Positions 34,979 through 46,205 of a DNA stretch of 64,000 bases are shown here, one piece after another. Source of the DNA: Panaeolus papilionaceus (lineage: Eukaryota > Basidiomycota > Agaricomycetes > Agaricales). Made by a program: the position numbers and the translations under genes. Below the pieces are notes generated by a model. That model saw nothing but the letters and a program-made list of their open reading frames with translations. It ran no database searches and was not told the DNA's origin. The stretch covers positions 372,001 through 436,000 of the forward strand of contig JADNRZ010000028.1 in assembly GCA_015501605.1 (NCBI GenBank), written 5' to 3'. How positions within the stretch are numbered: the stretch's first letter is position 1; every line of letters starts with the position of its first letter.

Positions 34979-35478
34979 ATGTCTAGGGACAAACGTAAAA
35001 CATCACAACAAATTAAACGTGAATACTATGCACGGTATGTTCTTCCATTAGCGGCTTCAGGCTTCCAAAACCCTCTCCACAGTTCAAACTTAATTCTCGG
35101 CCTTCACAATTTAGGAACAGGGATGTAGAACGCAAAAAAGCTAGAACCCGGGCACGTCGGTAAGTGCATTCTTAAGCTCAATATACATCATAATTATAAT
35201 TTATTCAGCCGTCGAGAAAAAGAGACTCCTCTAGAGGCAGAGTTGCGACAAACCCAACATTGAGAAGCACAAGCGCGATACCGCAATGGAAACTGTTTAC
35301 AGCTCAATGTTCAGTCGTGGCAGTATAGGTATGTGCTATGGAACCGAGAAATCTCTGTTTTACGAATACCTATATGTCCGTCAGGCATAACAAGAAATGG
35401 GAGCATGCCAAGGCTCGGGATGAAGAAGAATATGCTGAGTTAATGGCGCAGGGCGAGATGGATTTGACCATTTATTAA
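34979..35478 (+). pseudogene. Small, very basic Arg/Lys/Glu-rich ORF with one nonsense codon
   Basis: ATG at 34979 (MSRDKRKTSQQIKREYYAR) followed by exons joined at GTATGT...TTTAG, GTAAGT...TTCAG and GTATGT...GTCAG introns. The chain reads basic and helical to a final HNKKWEHAKARDEEEYAELM and a TAA at 35478. A single in-frame TGA occurs at 35261-35263. Such short, intron-rich REYYARNRD-type proteins recur in agaric KDZ/TET loci as I remember them; function unknown. It lies inside the 28 kb element, downstream of the dioxygenase. Confidence 0.6.
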
Positions 35479-35894
35479 CGGATGAACCGGTTCATCTGAT
35501 GTTGGTTTCAATAGACCCCAATAGCGACTATCTGCTAGTCCTGCATTGGTCGAAACATTGATATTAGTGGTGGTGGCAATTATAGGAATATATTTAAATA
35601 GATTAAGAGTCCCTAACTCTGTCTGCGCCAATACCAGCGCAGCAATTGTTTAAATTTGCAAACAGTGATCCGATTATGCATGAACACCATATCCAGTCAA
35701 GTGAAAAACTTTTAATTGGAGGCGATCTATGTAACAGTAAAAAATGGAAAACATCTGAGGTATAGGGGTTAGGTACAACTAGCCGTGCAACTAAGCCATT
35801 ATGAGATTATCAAGTGAGAGGGGGGTGAGGTCTATGAAAAGAAGAAGTACTCTAAACCGCCGAAATAAACATCGCGGTAAGAAAATTAATTGGA
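35479..35894. other. Intergenic, no gene seen
   Basis: Between two convergent genes. It carries no recognisable coding sequence or repeat. Confidence 0.4.
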
Positions 35895-37055
35895 TCATTG
35901 GGATTGGGAGCTGCCTTGACCAGCTGTGCCATAATGGAAGGTCTCAGATCCAGCCAAGACCCATGCAGGGTCTCCTGAAACACGACGAACAACCTCTGTC
36001 ATTTCACGATCGTAGTCCTCATCCTGGCCAGGTTTGGGATTGGTGTCGTCCTTGGAGAGAGCGTCCACATAGTGGCGCATGAACACGTCATACTCGGGAT
36101 TTTCACTGTACTTTGGAGGGTCGTTGGAAGCAAGAAGTGTTTGCATATCCTCGTCGTCTGAATCACAATACACGCGTTTGACTTTGGGGGGCCGGTTTCG
36201 TCGGATGATTCTGAGGGTAGAGCTGCCCCTGTTCCTCCACTTAAGGTGGGTTACAGCAGGTTGAAAAGGTCCGTTCTTGCGGTATTTGGGGAGGGGTTCA
36301 TCCAGGTCACCCTCATAGTTGAGAGGGCGAAAGGAGAAATGAGGAGGTGGAGTTGGGCTCAAAACTGGGCTTGGGCTATTCAGATCGGGCATGGAAGAGG
36401 TGGTAGGTGTTGGTGAAGGACTCGAATTCGGTTCCGGAGATGGCGATGGAGATGGCGTTTGAGGAGGAGGAGCTGGCTCAGGTGAAGAGTCTGGTCTGAA
36501 TAATTCCGCTGCACCTCGTAGTACGAATGGTGTATCTGCAGGAAGACGTGGCTGGGGAGCGAATATGTTCTGGAGAGTGGATGAGGGGTTAGGAGGTGTA
36601 CCCTCAGTGGACTGGTTGGTATCATCGGCGGATGGGTTGCCATCTTCGATGAACTGGTTGGTGTCTGGAGTGAGTGGGTTGGGCGTCTCGGTTTGAGGAG
36701 GTCCAATGGGGTAGAGGCGCGTCATGGCACGCCGATACATGCTCTCGAAGCCATCGTTGTCGGGGATTTGTCTGGAAAGCTCTGCGATTCTACGGTGTAC
36801 CATGGCAGCCCTGACTTCTCGGTATTGCACGAGTCGCTTTCTACGGTTGTCTGTTACAAGTGTCGGGTCGGGTTAATTGGGTAGAATGTAACCGAGAATT
36901 TAATAGTTCATACCCTCTTCAATTTGCCTCCGAGAACGAAGGATGTTGGTGGGATTGGTGGCTTGAGAGTTCTGCATGATGGAGAAAAGTGGTGTGGGAT
37001 GGGATGAGGAGTTGCGTTGGGGACTGGATGGTCGGTTTCTGTTTCCAGCAGGCAT
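35895..37055 (-). CDS. Pro/Ser-rich hypothetical protein of the TET/KDZ element, two exons, 365 aa
   Basis: Function unknown. Exons 37055-36914 and 36850-35895 join in frame to 365 residues. An N-terminal Ser/Pro/Arg segment is followed by a helical, basic part (DNRRKRLVQYREVRAAMVHRR, ELSRQIPDNDGFESMYRRAM) that looks like the conserved core, then a long Pro/Ser/Glu low-complexity region (PSPSPEPNSSPSPTP), a basic patch (RNRGSSTLRIIRRNRPPKVK) and an acidic, possibly folded end (YDVFMRHYVDALSKDD, DPAWVLAGSETFHYG). Divergent from the HMG-like gene with 808 bp between starts. Probably nuclear; its role in the element is unknown. Confidence 0.7.
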
Positions 37056-37863
37056 TAAATATATTTTTTGTGAGAGTATTTCATGCAATTGAGCCGACGA
37101 GTTGAACTGAAAATTTTGCGATCCAAAATCTGGCTTGGATATCCCTGAAGGGGGGTTGGTTGGTTTGAGCTAACACGCGTTTAGCAAATCGACTAGTCTT
37201 GACTGGCCCCTGAGGTAATAGCGTGAATTAACAAGCGCTGAATGCAAAGGAAATAAAATAAAATAAAAACCAAAATCGCCCATACCAGTGGTACGAGATT
37301 GTTAAGTCTTACTGACTGAACATCCCCTTCCGTCCTTCTGGTTTGTATTTAGCGTCTTCAGTCTGAAGCTCTTGTATCCAGCGTCAAGTTATTTTCTTGC
37401 CACGTATCGGCTTCAGCTCTGAACCTCCCCATTCCAAGTCCCTTGATACTGCTTGTGAGTAATTCATTTTGACAAGTCAAGACACAACCTCACCATGCGT
37501 CAGGATATCTCTTGCCTGTGAATCACACTGTGGCATTAAGCAGCGTTGCTTGGTCAAGACCGTCCTGGGTTTCAAGTCTACACTTGAGGACTTGGTGTCA
37601 GTCGTGCATTGTGATTATCCCCAACCTTGTCTTACCATCTTTATCCCAGCTCGGAATCCCCAACTCGGACACGTTCGCCACCACTCCATTTCCCACTTTT
37701 ATTCTCTCGTAGCGGAAGCATCTTCACTGAGAATCCTTCACTGAGAAGCCTTCCACATAGGCAATTCGCACTGGTGTATTGCCAGAACAACTCGTCCCAC
37801 AGAGGTCCTTCTCTGTCGATCTTCATCCCAACTCATACCGTTATACCGGACAACGTAAGTGTA
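37056..37863. promoter_or_regulatory. Divergent region between two element genes
   Basis: 808 bases between opposite starts, presumed to hold both promoters and perhaps a 5' untranslated exon of the plus-strand gene (a donor-like GTAAGT lies at about 37856). No clear TATA box. Confidence 0.35.
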
Positions 37864-40608
37864 ATGAACCAGGGTGCTAGACGTCAGTTGAGTAACTAAC
37901 GGTGGTTCTTCTGGCCAGATCCCAATATGGTACATCCAGGAGCGTTTCAAGGATCCCGAAAGCTATTCTTGCTGAGCCAGAAGGAAAACTACAAAGCAGG
38001 GATTCTAGGAGGCTACGCAGCTGATGCAGCGGCAATCATTACCCGAAAGTATTTCAAGCGGTTCCCAATCACCCTGGGCCACAATGTTGAGCCCTCCGCT
38101 GAGTTTCTCGAGAATGTCGACGACAATGCACCAGATGAAGATTACCCAGAGCCAGATGAAGATGTGTTGTCGCCAGAGGAGTATGCCGAAGCTATCCAAG
38201 AGCACCAGGAGAGAGACGAGTTAATCCAGTTTCGCAAGGCAGTACGTTCAGTTTTATCTCTCTTTTTCTTTGGGTTATCGTTCAATATGATTGACTATGC
38301 CAACGGTGTGGGGATGATTAATCTCTTCACCTGTATTTCTCTTTGTTTGTTGTTTGTTGAAACCTGTGTTGATCTCCAATGCTTTAGCAAATCAAACGTC
38401 GTCTTGCCTACCAGTATCTTAAGGACCATGACATCGACCCCAAAGAATCAGGCGCAGAAAACCCATATTTTGCCCTTCTGTGCAAGCTCACAGGAACCAC
38501 ACCTGGGAAACCTGTAAAGAAGTCTGCCGCGAATATCTGGCGAAAGACAGCAGCTGCTCAAATCAACGAAGAGGTCAACAGGCGGGCTCCATCAGATAAA
38601 GTACAGCGCAAGAATGTGTTGGCTGGTCTGAGGTCAACAGTCGCAAAGGAACTATTTGGCCAACTGCCTGCTGATCAGAAGGAGCACTGGGAGCGAATGT
38701 CAAAGGAGGATCTCGCCATCAGGATGGAGGAATGGGAAATGACGTTGAAAAATGGCCCTTCAGCTGCTCCTGAAGATCGCCAAAGGTATGTATCTACTTG
38801 ATGTTTTTGACCCGTTTACTTCGGTTTCTAACAAATTTCATAGGTGCATTGAATCCTTGATTCGTTTTGTCCAGCCAATCCTGGACGCTATATGCAGTGC
38901 GACAGGGTGGAAGGCAACACTCATCGCTGGAGGCCCAGAGCCTGCGTGCAGTGGTGCGCTCTCCATAATTAGGTATGTATGCGATTTGTCACATTCCTAC
39001 TGTAATATCTAACACTTTATAACAGTGTTCACTCTGGAACGACTTCTGGTGATATCAAAATGAATTTTGGCAGAGCGGAAAGTGCTTGTTTCGCAAAATA
39101 TATTGGTCCGATTTTTACTGACTTCTTGAAAAAATGTTACCGTGAGTTTGTTTCTTGCTATAACCTGTATATCTCATTCATTATCTGCCAACCGTATAGC
39201 CGTTGAGGAGTGTAAGGCCCGGGCATTGGCGTCCAGTTCAGCCTTTGAGGGTCTCTCTGGTACCGTTGAAGAAGCACAGGGTGTCAACCTGTTCTCCGTG
39301 GGGTTCCCTCAAGCGTCGACGCCCCAAGATCCTTCAATGTCACAGAAAGGGCTCAACGCTATCAACCTACCCTCGGCTTCAAGCCAGGTAGATCGATCAC
39401 GGTCCCAATCTGTCCAACGTACCGCGCTAGCTCCAGTCACAACCACCCAATTACCACCATTGCTATCCCTTCCCGCTTCATCCAACAACTTCTCCACACC
39501 TCGCACTCCTATTGGTGTTGTTCCTCAAGCGTCTCCTCCTGTGTCTCCGCTTGCCTCTCCCCCTGGTTCTCCCCCTGTCTCTCCACCCGTTTCTCCCCCT
39601 GTCTCTCCACCCGTTTCTCTGCCCGTTTCTCCGCCTGCCTCTCCCGCTGTTTCTCCAGTGCCTCCTACCAATCCCCTTCTCGTTCCCCCTCCTCAAATTT
39701 CTGTGACACATCCCGCCGCTTCTTCTCGCGAGATGGGTCCTCCACAACCCTCTCCCCTACTTGCTCTTGGGCCCAATTTGCCTATCGAATCTCCTTCAAA
39801 CTCTTTGTCCGTTGCCAACATCCCGCAAGCGGATCCACCTGTCTTTGCATTACCCACTGTCCAACAACCAACAGAGACCACGTTCGCTCATGGTATTGCA
39901 CGTACCATGGAATTGGATTCACCCAGTCGGCCAACCAGGAAGCGAGGTCCTGATACAAGTGGGGATGATCAGCGTGATGGCAATAGCAAGAAGGCACGCA
40001 TTGCAGCTCGAGAAGACGCCGCCCCAAGTGGGTCAACCGTCAGCAATACAGTGGCAGGGAGGGCGTGGGTGAAGGGAAAGGGAAAGCAGCAGCTGAAGGG
40101 AAAGGAGAATAATCCCCGCACCGGTTCTACACCCGAGAAGGCTCAGAACACCCCATCAGTTTCGGATCCCAGGTGGTTTACTGAGTGGTTAGCTGTATTT
40201 CGTACAGAATCCAAGGACCTTGGCCCAAAGCAGCAGGATTGGATGGGGTTGGGTTTCGTTGAGCTGTTGGATGAGTGGGAGGCTTTCGAGAGGGAGAACA
40301 ATTTTCAGGACCGAGGCCGTCCTTCCACCACCAATCGTCCTGAATTCATCCACCTATGGATCAAGAATGCCAGGAAGACCGCCTTTCATCCTCCCATTCA
40401 AGACGTGAGGGCGGCTCAACAGGTTTTCAAGCAATGGTGGGATGGCTTACAGCCTGCATGGAGGAAAAACAGTGATGGCAGCATCAATAGCCGCCGGGTT
40501 GAGGGGGACTGGAGCTCACTGAATCTACCAGGATTGAACGGTTTGTTCAGCATGATCGCAGCCCTCTTTTTTATCAGTTCACTATCCTATTCCAAGCATC
40601 ATACATGA
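37864..40608 (+). CDS. HMG-like protein of the TET/KDZ element, six exons, 797 aa
   Basis: Exons 37864-37882, 37919-38241, 38388-38785, 38844-38972, 39026-39141 and 39200-40608 join in frame to 797 residues; the first exon (MNQGAR) is the least certain. Order: a conserved agaric N-terminal block (NYKAGILGGYAADAAAIITR, YFKRFPI); an acidic linker; residues ~163-230 with HMG-box-like spacing (NIWRKTAAAQINEEV ... FGQLPADQKEHWERMSKED); a globular segment (LIRFVQPILDAICSATGW); a Pro/Ser region with PPVSP repeats; and a Trp-rich C-terminal domain (WFTEWLAVFR, LWIKNARKTAF, VFKQWWDGLQPAW). HMG-type genes are known partners of TET/JBP genes in KDZ elements. The HMG call rests on pattern only. Open and undamaged. 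Confidence 0.7.
39535..39665 (+). repeat. 15 bp-type tandem repeat coding PPVSP units
   Basis: TCTCCGCCTGTT-like units repeat about nine times inside the last exon of the HMG-like gene, coding Ser-Pro-Pro-Val/Ala repeats without breaking frame. Confidence 0.75.
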
Positions 40609-41059
40609 GCGGCTTGGACCTATGCTGTGGACGACGTCACCACTGCATTATGCCAATTACAGGCTGCCAATCATGCTTCCTAAATACTGCCTTTCCCCCA
40701 TGTTCGCCATCTGGTTCCTCTCTTCCAATTGTCACATAAACGACAATATCTCCCTCATTCCTTGTCCATTCATCATATCTACTTCCCTATTAATCTATGT
40801 AATCATTCTTTCCCTTTTCCCTCCCCAATTTTATTGTTGGTTCACTTTTTCAGCCGTTCTGCACACCGGTGTTCATATTCTTTTCCTTCCGTTTTTCCCC
40901 GATTTGTTCCGATTGTTTGATATATAGAATAATTTATTATCTTTTTAATTGATTATTGTGGCGCTTTAGATCTCAATGTTCAAACCTCTCCAGAAATGAA
41001 GATTGGATTTGATAACATGCAGGTGGTCAGATTACAACACGTCAAGTAAACACGTCGAC
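40609..41059. other. Intergenic, no gene seen
   Basis: 3' flank of the HMG-like gene up to the right terminal repeat. C/T-rich then AT-rich, with no coding support. Confidence 0.4.
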
Positions 41060-41543
41060 GTGTTCTAATTAAGATAAGAGAGCAGGAAATGATCGCGATA
41101 AACAGCATGACATAAGAGAAAATAATGCTGTGCAAGCTAATAATAGGTATGAGATAATCCGAGATAAGACAGGATAATTGATGCGCCATCAATTATCCTG
41201 TCTTATCTCGGATTAAATAAAATCAACTACATCCAACCTCCTCCCTCTGCATCCACCCCTTCCCGCCCCTGGAGGGCAGGGCAAACTGTCTAGAAAAATA
41301 GTATTATATGTATAGAATATATTTATAACCTCCCCTGCCCCATCCCCGCCCCCATACCCTGTAGAATAGCCATTTACCCCTCTCGCCCTATATCTGAGGG
41401 ATGTTTGGTTGTATTTACCCCCCAACCCGGTTATATCTGAGCCCCTACTGTCCATGGACAGTACTGGCTATACACAGGTCTGACTGATGAGCCGTCACTG
41501 TCCAGAGACATGGGTTCATTAATGACACCAGCCTCTACAGGTG
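41060..41543. repeat. Right terminal inverted repeat of the 28.3 kb element
   Basis: Inverted copy of 13199-13683, including the 26 bp hairpin, the C-rich complement of the G tract and the CTGTCCATGGACAG palindrome. It ends CCTCTACAGGTG followed by TGACAAG (41544-41550). Confidence 0.9.
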
Positions 41544-42452
41544 TGACAAGAAGGAAACCTCATCATTTACTAAGTCCAAGTCCAAAGCAATACAAGGGAA
41601 CGAAGAAGCAACTGGTGAAACAAATGAAGAATAAATAAATGAGGCCAATGGATCATGGTGATCCTCATCGACCTTTATTTGCGAAAACCCAAGCCCAAAC
41701 CATGGCGATAGGTGGGAATGGTGACAGAGTTGTCAGGCTCATTAGGGTCACAAATGGTAACAGTTTGCTCTTCGTTTTCGAAGTTCTCAACGATGGAGCA
41801 AGCAAGGGCGTCGAATGGACGACCCAGAAGAATATCATATGCTGCATTACAGACAATATGAACTTGAAGATATAAAACTATAGAGTCACCAAAGCAAAAT
41901 GGTACGTTACGAGCCAATCCTATAGATGGATTGATCTCGCCATTACCAGACTGGATGTTAATCCAGTGCTTGTGGTCAAATGCCAGACCCAGCTTGTGAC
42001 AGACATCCTGAGACATCGCCACTATTTGACAACCTGGGTCAAGGATCGATTCAACGTAAAGACGATCATTGACAAAGGGTACAAGTGTTCGAAGTGAACA
42101 ACTCTCTGCACCCACGACGCCAAGGTTCACCTCAACAATAGGCAGACTCAGGTCAAAATTGGAAGAAGAAGAATTGAAAAGAGAAGGATCGGGGAAATAA
42201 TGTTCGAGGGTTTCGTCTGAATCCAAATAACTACTCACCTCATCCAATGCCTGAGCGAAAGCGGGATCAACTGGAGCAGCAGGATCCTTTGTAGGGATTC
42301 GTTTCGTTGAAACGAGGTCACGAGTACTTGACCGAAGCTCTGGAGCGAGCGAAAGAAGTTCACCTACAGTCATGGAGATGTTAGTACCCATGAGACGAGC
42401 CTGTACTTTACCCGCAACCTCAGCATTGTACACAGGTGGTAAGAGTACTTTA
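41544..42452 (-). pseudogene. Ty3/gypsy gag-protease part, truncated at 5' end
   Basis: Upstream part of the gypsy whose pol is at 9613-13198. It shows a retropepsin-like aspartic protease: SILDPGCQIVAMS (active site written DPG rather than DSG or DTG) and AAYDILLGRPF near the C-terminal end. The protease frame ends in TAA at 41675-41677. The pol frame (-1) is open from there through 41551 and over the insertion junction into RT. The 5' end is cut by the CACT-type terminus at 42453, and the gag N-terminal part and 5' LTR are absent. Confidence 0.8.
41684..41690 (-). promoter_or_regulatory. Candidate -1 ribosomal frameshift heptamer GGGTTTT
   Basis: Reads G GGT TTT in the protease frame, three codons before its stop, exactly where the pol frame (-1) takes over. 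This matches the X XXY YYZ slippery rule. A one-base deletion by mutation is the alternative. Confidence 0.55.
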
Positions 42453-42482
42453 CACTCTCCCCTGAGTACCCTAGGGAGTCCC
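42453..42482. repeat. Left CACT-type terminal repeat
   Basis: CACTCTCCCCTGAGTACC then CTAGGGAGTCCC. Inverted copy at 55089-55118. Confidence 0.8.
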
Positions 42483-43008
42483 ATCGATTTGGTAGGAACT
42501 CTAATCCATGAAAATCCCTACAGACTCTGTAGGGACCTACTGTATAATATTATGACAAATAATTTATATGAAGCTTATTAATTGTTTTTTCAACATATTT
42601 TAGCTTTATTATGTCTCTGTATACTCTATATAATTTTATTTTGATTTTATGGTATTTTCCACGATTTTTTCCAATTTATTTCGATTTTATTTCGATTTTT
42701 CGTGTTTTTTACCAGTCTTATCTTATCGTTATCTTATCGTTATCTTATCTGGTCATTATATAATACCGAAAAATAATATTAAATTATCACGTGCTGTCAC
42801 ATGCTTGGTCCGTGCGCAACCCATCACACAATGTGACAATCCGTTACTTCTCCTTTCTTCCTTTCACCATCACCCATCACCACCACCATTCCGCACCCTC
42901 CCCGTCGTCGCGAGCCACAACAATCACCCACCACGCCATCTCCACCTCATGCCACGTGGAAGGCACACCACCGCGACCCACCACGACCACGACCCACAGC
43001 TCGCCATG
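42483..43008. other. Left subterminal region of the CACT element
   Basis: Contains CTACAGACTCTGTAGGG near 42519, AT-rich tracts with TTATCTTATCGTTATC repeats at 42720-42750, then a CCATCACC/CCACCA-rich stretch. No gene seen. Confidence 0.5.
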
Positions 43009-43196
43009 CAGCCATAGACGCTAGATTTATGTATGAACCACTGTATTTGGACAGTACTTGGTCATACATCAGAACTGTCCATGAGCAGTCCACTGTTCTC
43101 CAACAGTGGACTGTTCATGGACAGTGGACTATCTCAGGAAGCCAGATAATCATTAAAAATACATAAATAGAATATCAGTAAATTACAGATAACAAG

Positions 43197-43385
43197 GGCG
43201 GGTAAGCTACCAGTAGATAAAATAGGGCGGGGTGGGTAGATAAAATAGGGTGGGGCGAGTAGATAAAAACGGGGCGGGGTGGGTAGATAAAAACGAGGTG
43301 GGGCGAGTGATTAAAAGTTGGGGCGGGTCAAGTAGATAAAAACAGGGCGGGATGGCAAGTAGATAAAATAGGCGAGGCGGGCATA
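43197..43385. repeat. GGGTAGATAAAA-GGGCGGGG minisatellite
   Basis: About eight units of 21-26 bp alternate AGTAGATAAAA with a G-rich block (GGGCGGGGT, GGGTGGGGCG), between the KDZ left terminus and the transposase pseudogene. Confidence 0.85.
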
Positions 43386-43399
43386 ATCTGAAATCGGGG

Positions 43400-44165
43400 A
43401 TACATGGAAAAGGAGAGGCAGGATGGGATGGTGGGATGGAGCAGCAGGACAATGTGGATGGGTCAGGTGGGGGCATGGGTAGGCAGGTAAAATAATAATT
43501 GGGGATTGGGTAGGAGCTATGGGGGAGCCATGGTGTACATCGGGGATGGGAAGAGGATGGAATGGGTTTGTTATGGTCGTGGTCGTGGTCATCTTCGTCC
43601 CCCCACCATTGCTCACTATCTTCACCATCCCCCTTCTCTTTGTCATTGTCGTTGCTGCCACGTCATCGTCTCCATCATCTCCCCACAGCTGGTCACTATC
43701 CTCATCATCCCCCTCTTCTTTGTTGTCGTTGTTGTCACTGCCACATCACCGTCTTCGTCTCCCCACCATTCCTCCTTGTCGTCGTGTTTGTGGTCGCTGT
43801 TGCTGCCACATCATCTTTATCTCCGTCTCCCCATCTCTCCCCACCTCACTATCGCTGTTGTTGTCGTCTCCCCACCTCTCCTCCTCTCCTCAAGCCCCCC
43901 TCATTTTCTTCGTCGCTCGTCATCTCCCTGCCTCTCCTCACCATCCTTGTCACCGTCGTCTCACCCTCTCCTCATTGCCGTAGTTGTGGACTCTGCTCAT
44001 CCTCTTCAATCTGGCTGCCTTCTATGCCACGTCACACCCGACGTCTTTGGCTCCACCCTTCTTTCCACATTCCTCATCGCTGCTGCTCCCATCCTCCTCA
44101 GTACCCTTCAAAGGCCCTTCCACATGCCTCCGTTCAACACAATCCACATCTCCACACCCTACAAC
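43400..44165. other. Pyrimidine/triplet-rich low-complexity stretch
   Basis: Plus strand dominated by CTCCCCACC, CATCATC and TCGTC motifs, giving several overlapping Ser/Pro/His-rich frames with no family features. It probably continues the degenerate acidic tail of the minus-strand KDZ pseudogene. Confidence 0.5.
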
Positions 44166-46205
44166 TCAGCCATCATCCTCATCCTCCCCCATCCCATCTC
44201 CATCTTCATTATCGGCATCATCTTCATCCTCTGAATTCTCTCCATCTTCAACCTCTTCCAGCAGGGTACCGTTTGGAGCAACGGTTGTCTTCTCCTGATT
44301 AAATGTCTTGAGGGGGGCACCCCACAGAGTCTTGAAATCTGCGGCAAGGTAGGTGAGGTGGTTAGCCCTGGCTATGGCATATGAATTTAACGCTTCCCAA
44401 AGAGCCAAATCGGCAGAGGAAGATCTCAGTGATGCTTTGGAAAGCCACCACCTTGACTTCCACTCCAAATAAGCCAGAATCCGACCCATCTCTTCCTTCA
44501 ACAGCGTCAACTCCTCCTCTGACCTCATCGACTGCGCTCGACTCTTCGACCACTCCGCCATCAAGATCGCATCGCCCTCTGCACCTTTCAAAGCCTGTTT
44601 CTTCCCAATCCAAATCCACGAAAGCTGATATGAAGTAATTCCAGATCCATCCTTTTGGCTTCATTGGTGGGGAAGTAGGGTGAAATTGTTGGTTTGAGAC
44701 TGGCTGGGTTGATTGGGAGGGGGGTTGGATCGGAGACTTTCGACTTGTGCATCGGTGAGTGTACCTTTTCGCGGTTCAGGATTCTTGGGCTTTTTGATAT
44801 TGTCATAGCTTCGGATGTTGTCGTCTAGAAGTGGCTGAAGCTCCTTCTCCCAATCTCCGGGGCCAGAGAGCTCCATTTTCATCAACCGTGCATGCCTGTA
44901 TCTTGACGCCGCCGATTTGGCCCTTAAAAGCACCCTGTCGATAATCGCCCTCGACCTGGTACCCTCTCTCTGACCACGAATGTTCTTCGCTTTGAACTTG
45001 GCTAGCCGACTCTTGATACGCAAGACATGGCGAAGCTTCTCCAATGAACCGTGGCATTGCGCTGTACGGAGTTTCTCCTCGATTTTGGGGAGGTTGGGAA
45101 TGCACACGACGTCGCGGTTGTCCTTGTCAACCTTGGATGGTAGCCACATGTCGTGGTTTTCAGGGTTGGCAGCGATTCAGGTGGATTGACCCGATTTCTG
45201 CTCCTTCTCCTTCAGATACTGCTGCAGCCCAGGCATGTAGATAGGGAGCAATGACTCCCAAGCCTTGATCCTCGACCTCAACTGGTTTCTCATCTCAACT
45301 AAACCACCTGCCTGAGAGGCGGTAGCCTTGGCAACAGCATTCTTAGCAAATTGTGAAAGGCGTCTTCTGTAGATAAAATAAATGAGTAGATATTCAAAAA
45401 TTAAATGCTCTTTACTTACTGAGCATCTTCAATTTCTATTGCTGTGGACAGAAAGGTGCCAGCAGGGGTTTCATGGTATGACACCCCACTGTGTTTTATC
45501 CTCTCATTCTCCTCCTCTGCAAGCTCCTTCTTTGCCTGCGCCTCCATCATAGCTAAATGTGTTATTAGCACAAGTAAAAAAAAATAGAGCAACGGATAAC
45601 TTACTAGCACCTTGCTCTTCGTTTTCATAGGGGTTTTTGGCAGTCTTGGGCACTGCCATGTCTTCGTCCCAAGCGCGGCACACCTGCCCCCATCTCAACA
45701 CCAACTTGGGGCCTATATTATCGGATAGCCCTTGATGAGCTTTGCGATGCAGGTTCCTGTTCGCCAAAGCTACGCGATATTTTCAAAGCGTGGTGCAGCC
45801 GAGATCGATGATTTTTTCATAATTCCAAAAATTGAAATTGTCGTCGATGTTGTCGTTACAATTTCCCGGTGCCTGACCAGAAGTGGACTTCCCAAGGTCG
45901 TTGTTAGCACCCCACACCCGCTCTGGGACCTCGCCATCCACCTCTGCCGCACTGGGAATGTAGTTAAGAGAAAAAACTTGGTGGTTAGCTGCCTCATGGG
46001 AAGCTTCATGGAGTTTAGGGACAGCGGGGATGATTCGTGTGGATTTTGGAATAATGAAGTTGTGAGGCCAGTCATCTTCTGCCATTCGCTTGTCAAGGTT
46101 GATGTACCATTGACAAGCTATGTCATAGCTGATCAGGATTGAAGGCAGCGCCTTGAACTGTTGAACCACGGAGCCAAAGATGTAGTCCATGTTTGCTTGG
46201 AACCC
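44166..46205 (-). pseudogene. KDZ transposase copy, 5'-truncated, three nonsense codons
   Basis: About half identical by eye to the transposase at 13769-17745, colinear with its last three exons. Shared landmarks: MDYIFGS, LISYDIACQW (second Asp), ALANRN, KELAEEE, KATASQAGGLVE, RTAQC, then SWIWIG and EWSKSRAQ. Introns match in position (GTAAGT...TTTAG near 45550-45605; GTAAGT...TACAG near 45370-45421). Nonsense codons are TGA at 45783, 45177 and 44661; at the first the sister gene has CGA. A degenerate patch replaces the Glu region near 45850-45920. All exons upstream of MDYIFGS are lost at the fold-back element junction. Confidence 0.85.

Larger units (their letters stand above)
13199..41543. 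mobile_element. 28.3 kb composite KDZ-type element with TET/JBP-type cargo, inserted in a gypsy
   Basis: The boundaries are inverted near-identical terminal repeats (13199-13683 and 41060-41543), starting CAGCCATAGAGGCT on the left and CACCTGTAGAGGCT on the right, flanked by TGACAAG on both sides. Without the nested 14.5 kb element it would be about 13.9 kb. Gene order would be KDZ transposase (minus), TET/JBP-type dioxygenase (plus), small basic ORF (plus), Pro/Ser-rich protein (minus), HMG-like protein (plus). Association of KDZ transposons with TET/JBP and HMG-type genes in agarics is established (Iyer and colleagues, 2014). The size, the target duplication inside a gypsy frame and the nesting are read from this sequence. 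Confidence 0.85.
43009..46205. mobile_element. Truncated KDZ element, left end plus 3' half of transposase
   Basis: Starts CAGCCATAGACGCTAGA at 43009, the same terminal type as the 28 kb element (CAGCCATAGAGGCTAGA), followed by GGACAGT palindromes. It then runs through a minisatellite into a minus-strand KDZ transposase pseudogene, and ends abruptly at the fold-back element at 46206. Confidence 0.7.

Noticed and set aside
43197..43385. Regular repeats considered as a CRISPR array
   Set aside because: Units are 21-26 bp head-to-tail without unique spacers, in a eukaryotic transposon end.
43506..44302. Three overlapping Ser/Pro/His-rich frames on the plus strand
   Set aside because: Product of CT/CATC low complexity opposite the acidic tail of the KDZ pseudogene; no family features or splice logic.
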